64,000 nt of DNA from Acidaminobacter sp. GTDB lineage: Bacteria > Bacillota > Clostridia > Peptostreptococcales > Acidaminobacteraceae. Position 1 is the stretch's first letter, and each line of letters begins with the position of its first letter. Both the position numbers and the translations under genes were made by a program. The stretch covers positions 62,001 through 126,000 of the forward strand of contig NZ_JAOTSB010000007.1 in NCBI RefSeq assembly GCF_030247605.1. Reading direction: 5' to 3'. Positions 41,927 to 50,415 of this stretch are shown one piece after another. The notes beneath the pieces are model-generated. The model worked only from the letters and a program-made list of their open reading frames with translations. It was not told the origin of the DNA and ran no database searches.

Positions 41927-42505
41927 GTGAAAAAATTATATTCTTGCAAAAAGATCAGCAACACCAATTTAAAGGGCGTTTACTTCCCCAACCAGAATTC
42001 AAACTTGCAGTGTCACCCAGGTACGCTGCTGAACGATCTTAACGCCAACGTCGGCTTGAACCTTAACTTAACCGTCAGCCTGGTCTCTGATGACAGTTTC
42101 AAATTCGATCCGCATTTTTATCAAAGAGCGTCCTACTTACGTACCAGCGTCGTAGTTGCCGGCAGTCAATGCGGCGCTTCAGAAAGCACCTCGAGTACAT
42201 TACTTTCTGAAAGCTGCAAAGGCGTAAAAGCAGTGATCGCGAAGTCCTATAGCACTCTATTCAGACAACAATTACTTAACGCCGGCATTCTGCCACTTGA
42301 ATTTACTAACACAGATGATTTCGACAAAATTTCGCTTTATGACACTTTATATCTGGAGCAGCTCGAAGCAGCTTTGAAGCCTGATGCCTGGATGATTTAC
42401 AACCGCTCGACTGAAGAATTCTACGAAGCCGCAATGCACTATGATGCAGGTTGTCACAAAACCTCGGCCAGAATCGGCTTTGAAACTGCATTGACCATCG
42501 GCTAA
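41927..42505 (+). CDS. Stand-alone degenerate aconitase swivel-domain-like protein
   Basis: A 192-residue protein. GVKAVIAKSYSTLFRQQLLN followed by AGILPLEFTNTDDFDKI is strikingly like the C-terminal swivel domain of bacterial aconitases. The preceding VVVAGSQCGASESTSSTLLS occupies the place of the invariant active-site GSSREHA loop, but the Ser-Arg pair is gone. No [4Fe-4S] domains (1-3) are encoded nearby. The N-terminal 60 and C-terminal 40 residues are not recognised. A catalytic aconitase role is thus excluded for this polypeptide alone, and a binding or regulatory role is possible. GTG 41927 is the likely start (AAGGAG 11 bases upstream). It is co-transcribed with citrate synthase 44 bases downstream. 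Confidence 0.7.
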   Translation: MKKLYSCKKISNTNLKGVYFPNQNSNLQCHPGTLLNDLNANVGLNLNLTVSLVSDDSFKFDPHFYQRASYLRTSVVVAGSQCGASESTSSTLLSESCKGVKAVIAKSYSTLFRQQLLNAGILPLEFTNTDDFDKISLYDTLYLEQLEAALKPDAWMIYNRSTEEFYEAAMHYDAGCHKTSARIGFETALTIG

Positions 42506-42549
42506 GCCCTTATAACATGAAGAACCCATATACAGAACGGAGGTGCACC

Positions 42550-43908
42550 ATGTGTCTGGCCACTGATTTCACAGAATACTTCGACCACCTGACCCAAATG
42601 GCGTACGACAACAACGTGACTGCCGGTGAGGTCTACGAAAAATATGACGTCAAGCGCGGTCTCAGAAACACCAACGGCACAGGGGTCCTCGTCGGTTTGA
42701 CCCGAATTGCGGATGTCTACGGTTACAAGCTTGAAAACGGCGTCAAAATCCCGGATGAAGGCCGACTTTCTTACCGCGGCATCGATATTCGCGACTTGGT
42801 AGAGGGGTTCCAGCAGGAAAAACGCAGAGGCTTTGAAGAATCCGTGTTTCTGCTGCTGTTCGGAAAACTTCCAACCCAGAGCGAGCTGGCAGACTTCAAC
42901 GCGCTGCTCGACGACTACAGAGCGCTCCCGCCCGGCTACACCGAGAGCATGATCCTGAAGATCCCAAGCAAGGACATCATGAACAAACTCATGCGCAGCG
43001 TCCTGGTCCTTTATTCCCACGACGACGACCCTGACAACACGAGTATAGAAAACGTCCTGAGACAAAGCATCCAGATGATCGCCCGCTTCCCGACCATCAT
43101 CTCATACGGTTACCAGGCGAAGGCCCATTACATCGACGGTAAATCCCTGTTTATCCACGCCCCACGCAGAGGCGTCGGCACAGCTGAAAACGTCCTTCAC
43201 ATGATCCGCAGCGACAACCGTTATTCCAGAACCGAAGCTGAAACCCTGGACCTTCTCCTCGCCCTGCATGCAGATCACGGCGGCGGCAACAACTCCGCTT
43301 TCGCGACGCACGTGGTTTCCTCCTCCGGTACGGATACTTATTCTGCACTGGCAGCGGCTATCGGTTCCCTGAAAGGGCCTAAGCACGGCGGCGCCAACAA
43401 AATGGTCATCGAGATGGTCGCAGACATTAAAGCGAACGTCGAAGACTGGAGTGACGTCGAACAGCTCAAGACTTACCTGAAAAAAATCCTTAAAAAACAA
43501 GCTTTTGACGGTCAAGGCCTGATCTACGGAATGGGTCATGCGGTTTACACCTTATCGGATCCAAGAGCGGTCTTATTAAAGAAGAAAGCCTTTGAACTGG
43601 CGCTCGAAAAAAATGCCATGAAGGAATTTGAACTCTTCTCCAATATCGAAGCACTGACCAAAGAACTGTTCAAGGAAATGAAAGGCTCAGACGTCGCGAT
43701 TGCTGCGAATGTCGACCTCTATTCAGGCTTCGTCTACGAGATGCTGAATATTCCTGCAGACCTCTACACGCCGCTGTTCGCCGTGGCAAGGGTTGCCGGA
43801 TGGTGCGCACACCGCATTGAGCAAATTGTCAGCGACACCAAAATCATGAGACCGGCTTACAAGAACATTCTTGAGCCACAGCCTTATATCCGAATTAAGA
43901 ATCGTTGA
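42550..43908 (+). CDS. Citrate synthase family protein
   Basis: A 452-residue enzyme condensing acetyl-CoA with oxaloacetate. GRLSYRGIDIRDLVEGFQQE opens the core. LHADHGGGNNSAFATHVVSS holds the first catalytic His, GPKHGGANKMVIEMV the second region, and GMGHAVYTLSDPRAVLLKKK the third with the CoA/oxaloacetate His and Arg. LFAVARVAGWCAHRIEQI is the conserved C-terminal helix. The long N-terminal part (~85 residues) is typical of the clostridial type. ATG 42550 has GGAGGTG upstream. Likely the entry to a glutamate-forming branch of the TCA pathway. 2-methylcitrate synthase activity cannot be excluded. Confidence 0.93.
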   Translation: MCLATDFTEYFDHLTQMAYDNNVTAGEVYEKYDVKRGLRNTNGTGVLVGLTRIADVYGYKLENGVKIPDEGRLSYRGIDIRDLVEGFQQEKRRGFEESVFLLLFGKLPTQSELADFNALLDDYRALPPGYTESMILKIPSKDIMNKLMRSVLVLYSHDDDPDNTSIENVLRQSIQMIARFPTIISYGYQAKAHYIDGKSLFIHAPRRGVGTAENVLHMIRSDNRYSRTEAETLDLLLALHADHGGGNNSAFATHVVSSSGTDTYSALAAAIGSLKGPKHGGANKMVIEMVADIKANVEDWSDVEQLKTYLKKILKKQAFDGQGLIYGMGHAVYTLSDPRAVLLKKKAFELALEKNAMKEFELFSNIEALTKELFKEMKGSDVAIAANVDLYSGFVYEMLNIPADLYTPLFAVARVAGWCAHRIEQIVSDTKIMRPAYKNILEPQPYIRIKNR

Positions 43909-43949
43909 TTTGATTATTTCAATACAGCCATCATTTATAATTAAATCCA

Positions 43950-44004
43950 GGAAAAAGGATCCGCTGACTGCGTCATGTCGACGCCGCTTGCGGATCCTTT
44001 TTCC
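43950..44004 (+). terminator. Terminator after citrate synthase
   Basis: GGAAAAAGGATCCGC (43950-43964) pairs perfectly with GCGGATCCTTTTTCC (43990-44004), with the T-tract within the distal stem arm. Confidence 0.8.
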
Positions 44005-44013
44005 ATTCTATTT

Positions 44014-44049
44014 TGAAATAAATTTCAAAATTTTTAGAAATTTATTTCA
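44014..44049. promoter_or_regulatory. Candidate enhancer palindrome for nhaC
   Basis: TGAAATAAATTTC (44014-44026) and GAAATTTATTTCA (44037-44049) form a perfect 13-bp inverted repeat centred about 70 bases upstream of the sigma-54 -24 element. This suits a binding site for the activator encoded at 47993-49354. Confidence 0.5.
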
Positions 44050-44100
44050 TTATGTATTTGACGCATACCTCAAAACATTGTAAATTGCCCATTCCTTTAG

Positions 44101-44117
44101 TTGGCACGACACTTGCT
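44101..44117 (+). promoter_or_regulatory. Consensus sigma-54 promoter of nhaC
   Basis: TTGGCACG-ACAC-TTGCT matches the -24/-12 consensus at every defined position. A start near 44127 gives a 26-nt leader with AAAGGAGG before the ATG. A sigma-A like pair (TTGGCA, 17 bases, TATAGT at 44124-44129) overlaps it, so vegetative transcription is an alternative. Confidence 0.85.
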
Positions 44118-44152
44118 TATAAGTATAGTATCGAATCTAAAGGAGGACTAAA

Positions 44153-45571
44153 ATGAAAGCAAGAATGCCTTATCTTTACGAATCCATCACCACCTTTGCT
44201 CTGCTGATCGCCACAATGGGGATCGGAATCGCAGTCTATGGCGCGAACCCGCACATCCCAATGTTGATTGGCGTCGCCTTCGCGACCCTGATGGCACTTC
44301 GGATCGGACACAAATGGAATGACATTGAGCAGTACATGTTTGACGGCATCCGCCAGGCACTTCAAGCTATCATAATTCTCGCGATCATAGGCGTCCTCAT
44401 TGGCGTCTGGCTCCTTTCCGGCGTTGTTCCGACCATGATTTACTACGGACTCGGCATCCTGTCTCCAAAGATCTTCCTTGTCGCGACGCTCCTTATAGCG
44501 TCTGTTACTTCCCTGGCGACCGGAACGAGCTGGGGCACGGCAGGAACCATCGGCATAGCACTTATGGGTATTTCTACAGGCCTTGGCATTCCGGCGCCAA
44601 TCGCGGCCGGCGCGGTCATCTCAGGCGCCTACTTTGGTGATAAGATGTCGCCGCTTTCCGACACGACCAACCTCGCGCCTGCCATGGCCGGCACGGATGT
44701 CTTCACACACATCAAGTTCATGCTGAAACCAACGATTATCGCTTATACCATTTCACTTATCTTCTTCGCAGTCCTCGGCATGCGCTATGGTGGTGCCGAT
44801 GTCGACCTCACCGCCATCAGCGCCATGAGAGAAGGCCTCGCGGCATCCTTCACCATTTCACCGGTACTCTTGATCCCGCCGCTCGCAGTTATTGTTTTGA
44901 TCGCTAAAAAAATGCCGGCAATTCCAGGCATCTTTGTAGGCATCATCCTGGGCGCCATCCTCGCGCCAATCTTCCAGGGCTCCAGCTTCGGCGACATCCT
45001 GAATGTGGCTTACAGCGGCTTTGAGTCCAACACCGGCGTCACTGCAATCGATGACCTTCTTTCTTCCGGCGGCCTCAGCAACATGATGTACTCCATTTCC
45101 CTCACCATCATCGCTATGATGTTCGGCGGCATTATGGAGAAGACCGGCCAGCTCGAAGTCATAGTCAACAAGCTCCTCAAGCGCGTCAAGACGCCTCAGG
45201 GTTTGATCGCACTGACAGAAGCCACTTGCCTCGGCTCCAACATGACTATGCCTGAGCAGTACATCTCCATTGTCGTCCCGGGCCGCATGTATGCCAAAGC
45301 TTACAAAGACATGGGACTTCACCCTAAAACCCTGTCCAACGCCCTCGAATCCACCGGCACGCTGACCTCTGCACTGATTCCTTGGAACACCTGCGGCGTC
45401 TTCCTCTTCGGCGTCCTCGGCGTCACCACTATGGAATACCTGCCGTACGCCATCTTCAACTACACAATGCCGCTTGTTGTTATTGCTTTGAGTTTCGTCG
45501 GTGTCACAATCGCGAAGCTCACGCCTGAAGAACTGGCTGCACAGGAAATCGAAGACAAACTGTCAGCCTAG
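44153..45571 (+). CDS. nhaC: Na+/H+ antiporter, NhaC family
   Basis: A 472-residue membrane protein with about twelve helices. It matches NhaC in ATGTSWGTAGTIGIALMGIS, AGAVISGAYFGDKMSPLSDT followed by TNLAPAMAGTDVFTHIKFML, and TGTLTSALIPWNTCGVFLF. NhaC-family members exchange Na+ for H+, and some exchange organic substrates (malate/lactate, amino acids/amines). It has its own sigma-54 promoter and is followed by a kinase with a solute-binding sensor domain plus a sigma-54 activator. That favours a nutrient-linked rather than purely pH-linked role. Confidence 0.93.
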   Translation: MKARMPYLYESITTFALLIATMGIGIAVYGANPHIPMLIGVAFATLMALRIGHKWNDIEQYMFDGIRQALQAIIILAIIGVLIGVWLLSGVVPTMIYYGLGILSPKIFLVATLLIASVTSLATGTSWGTAGTIGIALMGISTGLGIPAPIAAGAVISGAYFGDKMSPLSDTTNLAPAMAGTDVFTHIKFMLKPTIIAYTISLIFFAVLGMRYGGADVDLTAISAMREGLAASFTISPVLLIPPLAVIVLIAKKMPAIPGIFVGIILGAILAPIFQGSSFGDILNVAYSGFESNTGVTAIDDLLSSGGLSNMMYSISLTIIAMMFGGIMEKTGQLEVIVNKLLKRVKTPQGLIALTEATCLGSNMTMPEQYISIVVPGRMYAKAYKDMGLHPKTLSNALESTGTLTSALIPWNTCGVFLFGVLGVTTMEYLPYAIFNYTMPLVVIALSFVGVTIAKLTPEELAAQEIEDKLSA

Positions 45572-45662
45572 CGCCTGGCGGGGCAGATCAAGGCTTTGTT
45601 TTGTAAAGCCGCCTTCGAAGCGACAGTTTCATTTGCATTGTAATTTCATTAACGATAAACTA

Positions 45663-45712
45663 GACGCTGGGAGGAAACGGGGATTACCCCTTTCTCCCGG
45701 GGTCTTTTTTTT
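45663..45712 (+). terminator. Terminator after nhaC
   Basis: GACGCTGGGAG...GGGG, ATTA loop, CCCC...CTCCCGGGGTC followed by eight T. Confidence 0.8.
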
Positions 45713-45716
45713 ACGG

Positions 45717-45845
45717 GACTTGAAACTCGGGGTTGATAGGCGCCAGCCGCTGACACTTGGTGTTGAAACTGGGTGTCAGACACCGAGTTTCAAGTCCTGT
45801 AAACTGGGTGTCAGACACCGAGTTTCACCCTCAACCCCCAGTTTC
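45717..45845. repeat. Composite palindromic repeat block
   Basis: Nested palindromes. GGACTTGAAACTCGG (45717-45731) mirrors CCGAGTTTCAAGTCC (45783-45797). GGTGTCAGACACC occurs twice (45772-45784 and 45808-45820), each flanked by AACTG/GAGTT. GAAACTCGGGGTTGA (45722-45736) mirrors TCAACCCCCAGTTTC (45831-45845) with one mismatch. It contains ATAGGCGCCAGCCGC (45737-45751), which also occurs in the repeat near 52.9 kb. It lies between the nhaC terminator and the kinase gene. Confidence 0.8.
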
Positions 45846-45874
45846 ACTCTTTTTCACATCTAAGGAGGTGCGCC

Positions 45875-47989
45875 ATGCGAAAACTCGCCTTAATCATCTT
45901 CACCGCGACGCTGCTGTTAATCGTCAATTATATCAACGAGGTCGTCAGAATTGATTATGACCTGAATCTCGTGGAGTACTTCGAATATTCCAGAGAATTT
46001 ACAGTGGACGAGCGTCGGCTCCTGGACAACTACGGCATGCTGATCTTTGGCGGCAACATCAACGACCCGCCCCTGGGCCGATATTACGAAGAAACCGAGC
46101 AGCACCTCGGCCTGACTGTGGATATTGTCAACGCTCTGGCTATTGAGCTTCAGACCAACATTGCCACCAAGGCAATGGTTTGGAGCGACGCTGTTGAAGC
46201 GTTGAAAAACGAAGATACCAACATGATTGATATGGTTCCCTCTGATGCCCGGGCCGTGGACTTCGCGTTTTCAAACCCCATATACCGCCTCAGCGGCGCC
46301 GTCCTCACGCCGGGAAAAAACTCGGACATAGAGACGCTGCGCGACTTGAACGGACGCGTCGTCGCCGTACAGCGCGCAGACGTCGTCATAGACAAGCTTT
46401 GGGAGCAGAACATTTTTCCTGAATTCGTTTACGCGGACCACCTTTACGAAGCCATGCGGCTGCTGGAGTCCGGACAGGTCGAAGCCCTCGCCGGCGACGA
46501 GCCGGTGATTCGCATGATCCTGAGCGAGCTGCGGCCTACCGGGAGCTTTAGGATTCTTGAAGAAAAGGTCTATAATGCCCATACGGCGCTGGCCGTTCCA
46601 AAATCCCAGAAAGAACTGATTCCGGTTCTCAATAAGGGCATCCTTCGCCTTCGCAAATCCGGCGTCATGACCAACATTGAAGAAAAATGGCTGGGGATGG
46701 GCGCCGCAGAAGTTCAGCGCCGCTCTTACGAAAAAATGAAGCATTTGTGGCTGCCGCTTCTTGGAACCATCGGCATGCTCTTTTATTTGATTTATCTTTG
46801 GAACCTCCGGTTGAAAACTTTGGTCGCACGTCGCACAGAAGAGCTCACGGTCATCACCGACGAGCTGGAGAGCGTGTTCGACTCGATCCAGTCCGGGATT
46901 GTCCTCGTGGATCGACAAGGCACACTCAAGAAGGTCAATGCCGTCTTCACAAACTGGTCCGGACTGACTGAAGGGGAACCGCTGGACGCCAGTCGATTCG
47001 GAAAACCCTTTGCCGAACTTCTGAAGGAAGCGGATTTTCAAGGCTGCGAATCCGCCAGTCCAGTCAGTGCCGGGAATTTGGGAATGCCGCCCTACGACGA
47101 CGCTTTGACTCAATCCCCCCTCGATAGCGGCCACGCTGCGCCCGAACTTCGCAGAGAGCTCCGGCTGCAGAACAAAATTTTCGACTGCCGCCTCTCCACA
47201 ATTCAGACCATGGAAGGGCTTTTTCTGATGAACATCGAGGACATCACCCTGGAAAAGCTGCAGTCTGAAAAGCTGGTGCACAGCAATAAAATGGAAGCGA
47301 TTGGCCGTCTCGCTGCCGGCATAGCCCATGAGCTCAGGAATCCACTGGGCACCATTCGGAATTCCAGCTATCTCCTGGGCTCCATTCAGGCAGCGGATGC
47401 AGATACCCTGGCTGCGACGGCCGCGATCAACCGGGCTGTAACCCGTGCCGGCAAAATCATTGACAACCTGCTCAACTATTCCCGGCTGAGCACCGACGAA
47501 ATTCTTGATTTTTCTGTATCGGATCTCGTGTTCGAAACGCTGTCCTTTTACAAGAAAGCCATGTCTGAAAACGGCATCTCCACAGATTATAAGCACGACG
47601 GGCCGCCCCTGGCCGCTTCCAACCCCAGCGCCCTGCGCCACGTGCTCATGAATCTGATTCACAACGCCATTGACTCAATGCCTTCAGGCGGTTCAATCAC
47701 GCTGCGCTCCGCGAACTCACCAGATACTCTGACCTTCAGTGTCTCAGACACCGGGACGGGCATCGCACCCGAGCGCCTGGGCAAAATTTTCGAGCCTTTT
47801 TACACTGAAAAACCTGTTGGGCAAGGCACAGGCCTTGGTCTCTACATCGTTTACACCGAAATCGAAAACCTGGGCGGCGACATCCAGGTCCAGAGCTCCC
47901 AAACCCAAGATGATGCCGCAGCCAGCGGAACAATCTTCACCTTTCGCGTGCCCAACCACACGGCCACGCCATCTCCCGAGGAGGCATAA
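45875..47989 (+). CDS. Histidine kinase with periplasmic-binding-protein-like sensor domain
   Basis: A 704-residue kinase. An N-terminal membrane helix/signal (~4-20) comes first. A SBP_bac_3-type extracellular domain follows (~50-280: LTVDIVNALAIELQTNIATK, NPIYRLSGAVLTPGKNSDIE, KSGVMTNIEEKWLGM). Next is a second helix (~292-310, LWLPLLGTIGMLFYLIYLW). PAS (ESVFDSIQSGIVLVDRQGTL), HisKA (AIGRLAAGIAHELRNPLGTI) and HATPase (HVLMNLIHNAIDSMPSGG, DTGTGIAPE, GTGLGLYIV) complete it. The sensor type implies binding of an amino acid or similar small solute. The activator gene starts 3 bases after its stop. Confidence 0.93.
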   Translation: MRKLALIIFTATLLLIVNYINEVVRIDYDLNLVEYFEYSREFTVDERRLLDNYGMLIFGGNINDPPLGRYYEETEQHLGLTVDIVNALAIELQTNIATKAMVWSDAVEALKNEDTNMIDMVPSDARAVDFAFSNPIYRLSGAVLTPGKNSDIETLRDLNGRVVAVQRADVVIDKLWEQNIFPEFVYADHLYEAMRLLESGQVEALAGDEPVIRMILSELRPTGSFRILEEKVYNAHTALAVPKSQKELIPVLNKGILRLRKSGVMTNIEEKWLGMGAAEVQRRSYEKMKHLWLPLLGTIGMLFYLIYLWNLRLKTLVARRTEELTVITDELESVFDSIQSGIVLVDRQGTLKKVNAVFTNWSGLTEGEPLDASRFGKPFAELLKEADFQGCESASPVSAGNLGMPPYDDALTQSPLDSGHAAPELRRELRLQNKIFDCRLSTIQTMEGLFLMNIEDITLEKLQSEKLVHSNKMEAIGRLAAGIAHELRNPLGTIRNSSYLLGSIQAADADTLAATAAINRAVTRAGKIIDNLLNYSRLSTDEILDFSVSDLVFETLSFYKKAMSENGISTDYKHDGPPLAASNPSALRHVLMNLIHNAIDSMPSGGSITLRSANSPDTLTFSVSDTGTGIAPERLGKIFEPFYTEKPVGQGTGLGLYIVYTEIENLGGDIQVQSSQTQDDAAASGTIFTFRVPNHTATPSPEEA

Positions 47990-47992
47990 GAC

Positions 47993-49354
47993 ATGCGCAG
48001 ACTCAAACTGCTTCTGATCGACGACGAGGCGGATTTCCTGGAACTCCTGAGAATGATCCTGACCCGCAAAGGCTATGACGTCTTAACCGCCAGGACTGGT
48101 GCCGATGGTCTTGGCACCCTCCGTACCGCCGGCGGCATCGACGTAGTTCTCACCGACCTTTTGATGGAGGGCATGACCGGCCTCGAAGTTCTCGCTCAAG
48201 TGAAAGCGGAGTTCCCGGACACCGAGGTCCTCATCATGACGGCTTACGGCAGCATCGAAACTGCAGTAGACGCCATGAAGCAAGGCGCATTTTCTTACTA
48301 CATCAAAAGTAATGACCCGGAAGAGATCCTGATGTCGCTGGAAAAGATTGATAAAATCCGCCAGCTTGAATCCAGAAACGCCGCACTGAGCGCTGCTTCA
48401 GAAAGCGAAAGCGGCGCTATGCTCGCCAGCCGTAGCCCGGCTTTCAAGCGCGCCCTGGATCACGCCCTCAAAGCTGCCGGTACGGATGTGAACGTCCTTC
48501 TCCTCGGCGAGTCCGGCGTGGGCAAGGAAGTCTTTGCCAGATTTATCCACGAAAGCAGCGCCCGTCGCCGGGAAATTTTTCTCCCTGTGAATAGTTATGC
48601 TTTTTCAGACAGCATGCTCGAATCCGAACTCTACGGCCACGAAAAAGGCGCATTCACCGGGTCACTAGGTCAGCGTGCCGGCCGATTTGAAGCGGCGGAC
48701 AAAGGCACTCTGTTTCTCGATGAGATTGGCGACCTGCCGCTGACCACCCAGGTCAAGATCCTGCGGACCATTGAAACCCGGGAAATCTCGAGAATTGGCA
48801 GCAACACTGTGATCCCAACGGATTTCAGGCTGCTCAGCGCCACCAACCGAAATCTTGCGGAGGCAATCAGTGATAAGACTTTCCGGGAAGACCTCTATTA
48901 CCGTATCAGCACCATGGTTATAGAAATTCCGCCACTCCGGGAACGACCTGAAGATATACCGCTGCTGTTTGAGCATTTCCTGGCCAAAGCCCAGCGAGAA
49001 ATCAAGAAGACGATTACCAAAGTGGATGAAGAGCTGAAAGAGCGTTTATATCACTATGCGTTTCCAGGCAACGTAAGAGAACTGAAAAATACCGTCGAGC
49101 GCCTGGTGGTTCTGTCGGAGAACGGCGTGCTCAAAGACCAGGGGCTGTTTGAGAAGGCGGCTGCTGCCGGCATGACATTACAGCGTTCACCCGTCGATCA
49201 GACCTTGCGACAGGTCCGCCAGAGAGCAGAGCGCCAGCATATTCTCACTGTCATAGAGCACCATAACGGAGATTTGCCGATGGCCGCCAGTACACTGGAC
49301 ATCAGCCTCCGCCAACTCTACAACAAACTGAATGAGTATGGCATTGAGAAGTGA
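47993..49354 (+). CDS. Sigma-54 dependent response regulator (NtrC family)
   Basis: A 453-residue activator. The receiver has DD at ~10-11 and phospho-acceptor D55 (VVLTDLLMEGMTG). The AAA+ domain has Walker A GESGVGKE, the sigma-54 loop GAFTGS (last residue Ser instead of Ala) and GTLFLDEIGDLPLTTQVKIL. The Fis-type HTH LPMAASTLDISLRQLYNKLN closes the protein. It forms a two-component pair with the preceding kinase. The probable target is the sigma-54 promoter of nhaC, 3.9 kb upstream, making a transporter-sensor-activator unit. Confidence 0.93.
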   Translation: MRRLKLLLIDDEADFLELLRMILTRKGYDVLTARTGADGLGTLRTAGGIDVVLTDLLMEGMTGLEVLAQVKAEFPDTEVLIMTAYGSIETAVDAMKQGAFSYYIKSNDPEEILMSLEKIDKIRQLESRNAALSAASESESGAMLASRSPAFKRALDHALKAAGTDVNVLLLGESGVGKEVFARFIHESSARRREIFLPVNSYAFSDSMLESELYGHEKGAFTGSLGQRAGRFEAADKGTLFLDEIGDLPLTTQVKILRTIETREISRIGSNTVIPTDFRLLSATNRNLAEAISDKTFREDLYYRISTMVIEIPPLRERPEDIPLLFEHFLAKAQREIKKTITKVDEELKERLYHYAFPGNVRELKNTVERLVVLSENGVLKDQGLFEKAAAAGMTLQRSPVDQTLRQVRQRAERQHILTVIEHHNGDLPMAASTLDISLRQLYNKLNEYGIEK

Positions 49355-49373
49355 AAAGGATTGGACTCGATGT

Positions 49374-49405
49374 GAACTTGGTGTCAGACACCAAGTTCAT
49401 TTTTT
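49374..49405 (+). terminator. Terminator made from the GGTGTCAGACACC palindrome
   Basis: GAACTTGGTGTC-A-GACACCAAGTTC, a perfect 25-base palindrome, followed by ATTTTTT. It ends the kinase-activator operon and is a member of the repeat family. Confidence 0.85.
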
Positions 49406-49494
49406 GTGGGGGATACTGTGCACTATTATGTCAAATAAGGGTATATAAAAAAGACAATCTTCAAAATGACATAGATAAAGAAAGGGCGATTCCA

Positions 49495-50415
49495 ATGAAT
49501 CAACCTGTGCACCCGGATTGCTGCAAGTCTTTATTCGAAAATGCTTATGACGCAATATTCATTATTGATGACCTCGGTCGGATCCACTATGCAAATCCTG
49601 CTTCTTGCCAATTGCTGAAGAAGACAGCCGATGAGTTGATACAATCTTCATTTCACGACCTCTTCGCTCGCGAGGAAGTCTATCAGACTGCGCTTTTTTT
49701 CAGCTTGATTAAAGAGGTCAATTCCCGAAGCCTAATGCACTTTAAGGCATCAGATGGTGTGGAAATTGACGGGGAGTGGACAAGTTCAAAGTTTACAGAC
49801 AAATCCGGCGCGCCGCGGATCTTGCTGATTCTTAGAGACGTCAGTAACTTTATTGAGGCTCAAAGGGAGCTCAAGGAAGCAGAAATTTTCGCCACAGAGC
49901 TGGCGACTCATGATTTTCTGACCGGTCTTTTAAATCGACGCGGCTTTGAAGAATTTATGGAGCACGAGCTCGACCGGGCAAAACGCTCAGGCAAGCCCAC
50001 CGGACTGATTATGATGGACATTGATCACTTCAAGCAAATCAACGACAAATTCGGCCATACGGGCGGCGACTGGCTGCTTAGAGAGTTTGCCACTGTCATG
50101 TCGACGAGCATCCGGGATTATGACGTCTTCGCCCGCTTTGCCGGCGACGAATTTATTTTGCTCTTACCCGAAACTTTACAAGGTGAAAGCATGATGATCG
50201 CCGAACGGCTTCGACTCATAATCGAGTCTCATCCCATCAAGTATAGCGGCGAACACTTTAAAATCACCGCAAGCCTGGGCGTGATCAGTGTGCCGTCAAG
50301 CTACGACGGGCCTATGGAGGATCTCATTGCATTGGTGGATAAAGCGCTCTACCTCGCTAAAGGCAACCGCAACAGCGTATATTTTCAGACGCTGGATGTG
50401 GAAGTGGGTGTCTGA
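49495..50415 (+). CDS. PAS-GGDEF diguanylate cyclase
   Basis: A 306-residue cytoplasmic protein. A PAS domain (FENAYDAIFIIDDLGRIHYA; ~residues 15-120) precedes a GGDEF domain (HDFLTGLLNRRGFEEFM; MMDIDHFKQINDKFGHTGGD). The active-site loop reads FARFAGDEFILLLPE, so the signature is AGDEF, a variant still found in active cyclases. No inhibitory RxxD is seen at the expected place. Predicted to make c-di-GMP, which commonly opposes motility. ATG 49495 has AAAGGG upstream, and an earlier start runs through the previous terminator. The last six codons lie inside a palindromic repeat. Confidence 0.92.
   Translation: MNQPVHPDCCKSLFENAYDAIFIIDDLGRIHYANPASCQLLKKTADELIQSSFHDLFAREEVYQTALFFSLIKEVNSRSLMHFKASDGVEIDGEWTSSKFTDKSGAPRILLILRDVSNFIEAQRELKEAEIFATELATHDFLTGLLNRRGFEEFMEHELDRAKRSGKPTGLIMMDIDHFKQINDKFGHTGGDWLLREFATVMSTSIRDYDVFARFAGDEFILLLPETLQGESMMIAERLRLIIESHPIKYSGEHFKITASLGVISVPSSYDGPMEDLIALVDKALYLAKGNRNSVYFQTLDVEVGV

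Noticed and set aside
46271..47662. A 463-codon open frame on the minus strand opposite the kinase gene
   Set aside because: It lies entirely antisense to a histidine kinase with all canonical motifs. The translation has no recognisable domain and is biased as expected from a shadow frame of GC-rich third positions.
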